From Flavobacterium sp. HSC-61S13 (GTDB lineage: Bacteria; Bacteroidota; Bacteroidia; Flavobacteriales; Flavobacteriaceae), in the NCBI RefSeq assembly GCF_024171535.1, contig NZ_JALJZV010000006.1, positions 124,001-188,000 on the forward strand: DNA of 64,000 nt, in the 5' to 3' direction. The notes beneath the pieces were generated by a model. It searched no databases. It was given only the letters and a program-made list of their open reading frames with translations, and had not been told where the DNA came from. Within the stretch, counting starts at the first letter, position 1. Each line of letters starts with the position of its first letter. The translations under genes were made by a program, and so were the position numbers. Positions 61,917 through 64,000 of the stretch are shown here, one piece after another.

Positions 61917-63023
61917 ATGAACAGCAAGTATTTTATATACCTACCTTTCGCTTTTATATTATTTAATAGCTGTCAAAAAAGCACCACCGACACTACTAGT
62001 ATTTCTGACAACAAACCCTATTGTATAACGGAAGAATTAAAGAAGACTTTAAGTTTTGAGACCGTTTCCCTGCGTCCTATAGAAGAGACCTTGTCACTAA
62101 CGGGTAATATACAATACGACATCGATCAGACTACTCCCTTTGTCAGTTTGTTAGACGGTGTGGTTACCGCAACCTATTTTTCGTTGGGCGACTACGTTAA
62201 AAAAGGTCAAATACTGGCTGAAATTAAGAGTTCCTCTCTCAATGAGATTCAAGATGAAAGCCGCACTATAAACTCTCAGATAAAAGTGGCACAACGTCAT
62301 TTATCGTCCGTTCAGTCGATGTTTAACGACGGTATTGCCTCTCAAAAAGATTTGTTGGAAGCTGAATCGGAACTCGATATGTTGAAATCGAAAAAACAAA
62401 GTAATCGAAGCACTATGGATTTATACAGTGCTAGTAGTGATAAGTCCGTTTTTGCCATTAAGGCCCCATCTAACGGTTATATCGTCAGCAAAAACATCAG
62501 CCCAGGGATGCCGGTTGCTGGTGCAGATGACGAATTGTTTACCATTTCAAATCTATCCGAGGTTTGGGTGATGGCCAATGTATATGCGACCAACATGCGT
62601 CATGTATCTACTAATATGCCAGTAACAGTTAAGACCTTAGCCTATCCAGATGAATCTTTTGACGGTAAAATCACGTCCATTTCACAAGTTTTTGATCAAG
62701 ACGAACGCGTATTAAAAGCTAAAATTGTGATGAAGAACACGGATATGAAACTCAAACCGGGTATGTCTGCAGATATTATTCTAGGTTTAAATGCCAGCGA
62801 TAAAAAAAGCATTGCCGTTCCCAATCAAGCTTTGGTTTTTGAAAACAATCAAAATTACGTAGTCGTTTATAAAGACGACTGCACTCTAGAAGTTCGATTG
62901 GTTAAGATCCTTGCTAAAAACGATTTCTACACCTATATCGAAGATGGTGTTCAAGAAAATGAAGTGGTAGTAACCAAAAATCAATTACTTCTTTTAGAGG
63001 AAATCAATAATCGTTCGCTTTAA
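61917..63023 (+). CDS. RND efflux periplasmic adaptor lipoprotein (CzcB/CusB type)
   Basis: The 368-residue adaptor has lipobox LFNSC (Cys19), the lipoyl half-motifs GVVTATYFSLGDYVKKGQILAEI (in part) and APSNGYIVSKNISPGMPV, an alpha-hairpin between them (about 112-165), a beta-barrel domain (AVPNQALVF) and a membrane-proximal domain. It joins the outer-membrane and inner-membrane parts of the pump. It follows the TolC-like gene by 17 bp. No metal-binding methionine-rich N-terminus is seen, unlike CusB. Confidence 0.93.
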   Translation: MNSKYFIYLPFAFILFNSCQKSTTDTTSISDNKPYCITEELKKTLSFETVSLRPIEETLSLTGNIQYDIDQTTPFVSLLDGVVTATYFSLGDYVKKGQILAEIKSSSLNEIQDESRTINSQIKVAQRHLSSVQSMFNDGIASQKDLLEAESELDMLKSKKQSNRSTMDLYSASSDKSVFAIKAPSNGYIVSKNISPGMPVAGADDELFTISNLSEVWVMANVYATNMRHVSTNMPVTVKTLAYPDESFDGKITSISQVFDQDERVLKAKIVMKNTDMKLKPGMSADIILGLNASDKKSIAVPNQALVFENNQNYVVVYKDDCTLEVRLVKILAKNDFYTYIEDGVQENEVVVTKNQLLLLEEINNRSL

Positions 63024-63042
63024 AAAAGAAAAATAAAACACT

Positions 63043-64000
63043 ATGCAAAAATTTGTTCAAAACATAGTTTCCCTATCCTTAAAGAATTCCTTTTTGGTGC
63101 TTTTTGCCACTATATTGTTGCTTTTAGGAGGAATCTATAGTTATATACATACGCCGATTGAAGCTTTTCCCGATGTGACCAATACGCGAGCTCGAATCAT
63201 CATTCAATGGCCCGGACGAAGCGCGGAGGAAATAGAAAAGTTTATCACACTGCCGATCTCCAAAGAAATGAATACCATACCCAAAAAAGCCGAGGTGCGA
63301 TCCATTTCGCTCTTTGGTCTTTCAGTAGTGACGGTATTATTTAATGATGATGTAGAGGATTTTTATGCACAACAATACGCATCTACGCGTATGGGAAATG
63401 TCGATTTACCCGAGGGAGCCTTTTTTGAGATCGAGCCCCCGTCAGGAGCTACAGGAGAAATTTTTCGCTATATCATCAAGAGCGAATTGCCGATTAAAGA
63501 AGTGGCATCTATCCAAGATTGGGTAGTTGAACGCGAATTGCTCTCCGTTCCCGGTGTAGCTGATGTAGTCAGTTTTGGAGGTGAAGAAAAGATCTATGAG
63601 ATTAAAATTCATCCTACAGAATTGGTCAATTACAACTTATCCCCTTTAGACGTCTATGAAGCGGTATCCAAGAGTAATATCAATGTCGGCGGCGATGTGA
63701 TTCAAAAAGGCGATCAGGCCTATGTGGTACGCGGTGTTGGCTTATTAGACAATATCGATGATATCGGAAATATTTTAATCGAAGTAAAGGGGTCTACGCC
63801 TATTTTGGTTAAACACGTCGCTGAAGTTGTGATTTCTGCCAAACCCCGATTGGGTCAAGTGGGTTATAACGATGAAAAAGATGTTGTTGAAGGTATAGTC
63901 ATCATGCTCAGAGGTGAAAACCCGAGTGAAGTCATTGAGAAGTTAAAGGATAAGATTACGGATCTCAATGAGCGCATACTTCCTAAAAATGTCGAGATTG
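63043..64000 (+). CDS. RND efflux pump inner-membrane protein, CzcA/CusA type (3' part missing)
   Basis: The first 319 residues are visible. MQKFVQNIVSLSLKNSFLVL is the first transmembrane segment, PIEAFPDVTNTRARIIIQWPGRSAEEIEKFITLPI (in part) is typical of HME-RND pumps, and KAEVRSISLFGLSVVTVLF and PPSGATGEIFRY follow. The complete protein should be over 1000 residues and continues past the window. Start ATG is 19 bp after the adaptor stop. The HME class points to monovalent or divalent metal cations, although some members export other compounds. Confidence 0.92.
   Translation, partial: MQKFVQNIVSLSLKNSFLVLFATILLLLGGIYSYIHTPIEAFPDVTNTRARIIIQWPGRSAEEIEKFITLPISKEMNTIPKKAEVRSISLFGLSVVTVLFNDDVEDFYAQQYASTRMGNVDLPEGAFFEIEPPSGATGEIFRYIIKSELPIKEVASIQDWVVERELLSVPGVADVVSFGGEEKIYEIKIHPTELVNYNLSPLDVYEAVSKSNINVGGDVIQKGDQAYVVRGVGLLDNIDDIGNILIEVKGSTPILVKHVAEVVISAKPRLGQVGYNDEKDVVEGIVIMLRGENPSEVIEKLKDKITDLNERILPKNVEI

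Overview
The window is about 64 kb of AT-rich chromosome from a member of the Bacteroidota, most likely family Flavobacteriaceae. The main reasons are the LpxC-FabZ fusion, promoters of the Bacteroidota form TTG-N17..23-TAnnTTTG, the scarcity of Shine-Dalgarno sequences, several lipoproteins with S-C lipoboxes, a YtxJ (bacillithiol-linked) protein, a DUF2007 protein, and a capnine/sphinganine-type PLP acyltransferase. I cannot fix the genus from sequence alone. Gene content is mostly housekeeping. I found no tRNA, rRNA, insertion sequence, prophage or CRISPR array.

Layout. 1-5.65 kb (minus): lipid A operon (HD hydrolase, lpxD, lpxC/fabZ, lpxA, efp, and a second LpxD-like gene cut by the window edge). 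5.7-11 kb (minus): hutH, yaaA, a membrane hydrolase-like protein, an Lrp/AsnC regulator and a cytosolic M14 peptidase. 11-15.2 kb: an XRE regulator behind a cluster of TTTACAATTGTAAA palindromes, then a PlsC-like acyltransferase, a spermidine-synthase-like methyltransferase, an outer-membrane protein and a GNAT protein. 15.2-23.3 kb (minus): a PLP acyl-CoA synthase probably for sulfonolipid or sphingolipid bases, and two different fused alpha-beta 2-oxoacid dehydrogenase E1 proteins, the second apparently co-transcribed with purC and a nitroreductase. 23.7-32.6 kb (mainly plus): a small K/E-rich exported protein, an Fe(II)/2-oxoglutarate oxygenase-SUI1-nucleoside phosphorylase operon, a CoA transferase, a signal-less substrate-binding protein with a transglutaminase and a DUF423 protein, and a TlpA lipoprotein.

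32.7-47.8 kb: ung, mutS2 (no Smr domain), a DCC thiol protein, pheT, glyA, fahA, ytxJ, a striking repeat region (81-bp units followed by twelve 8-bp units), an SDR, clpB and a DUF2007 gene. 47.9-49.2 kb: two adjacent lipoproteins sharing an unrecognised 75-residue module, one fused to a thioredoxin-like domain. 49.5-53.2 kb (minus): a complete ferric-siderophore ABC importer with a clear promoter. 53.4-64 kb: corA, hutI, hutG, a two-component system, a YARHG protein, a MepB-family protein and the start of a CusCBA/CzcCBA-type RND efflux operon that runs off the window.

The items most worth a second look are the nested tandem repeats at 42.6-43.1 kb, the palindrome cluster at 11.05-11.31 kb, the paralogous lipoprotein pair at 47.9-49.2 kb, and several start-codon corrections backed by terminator or promoter elements. 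I did not find a convincing wholly new multi-gene system.
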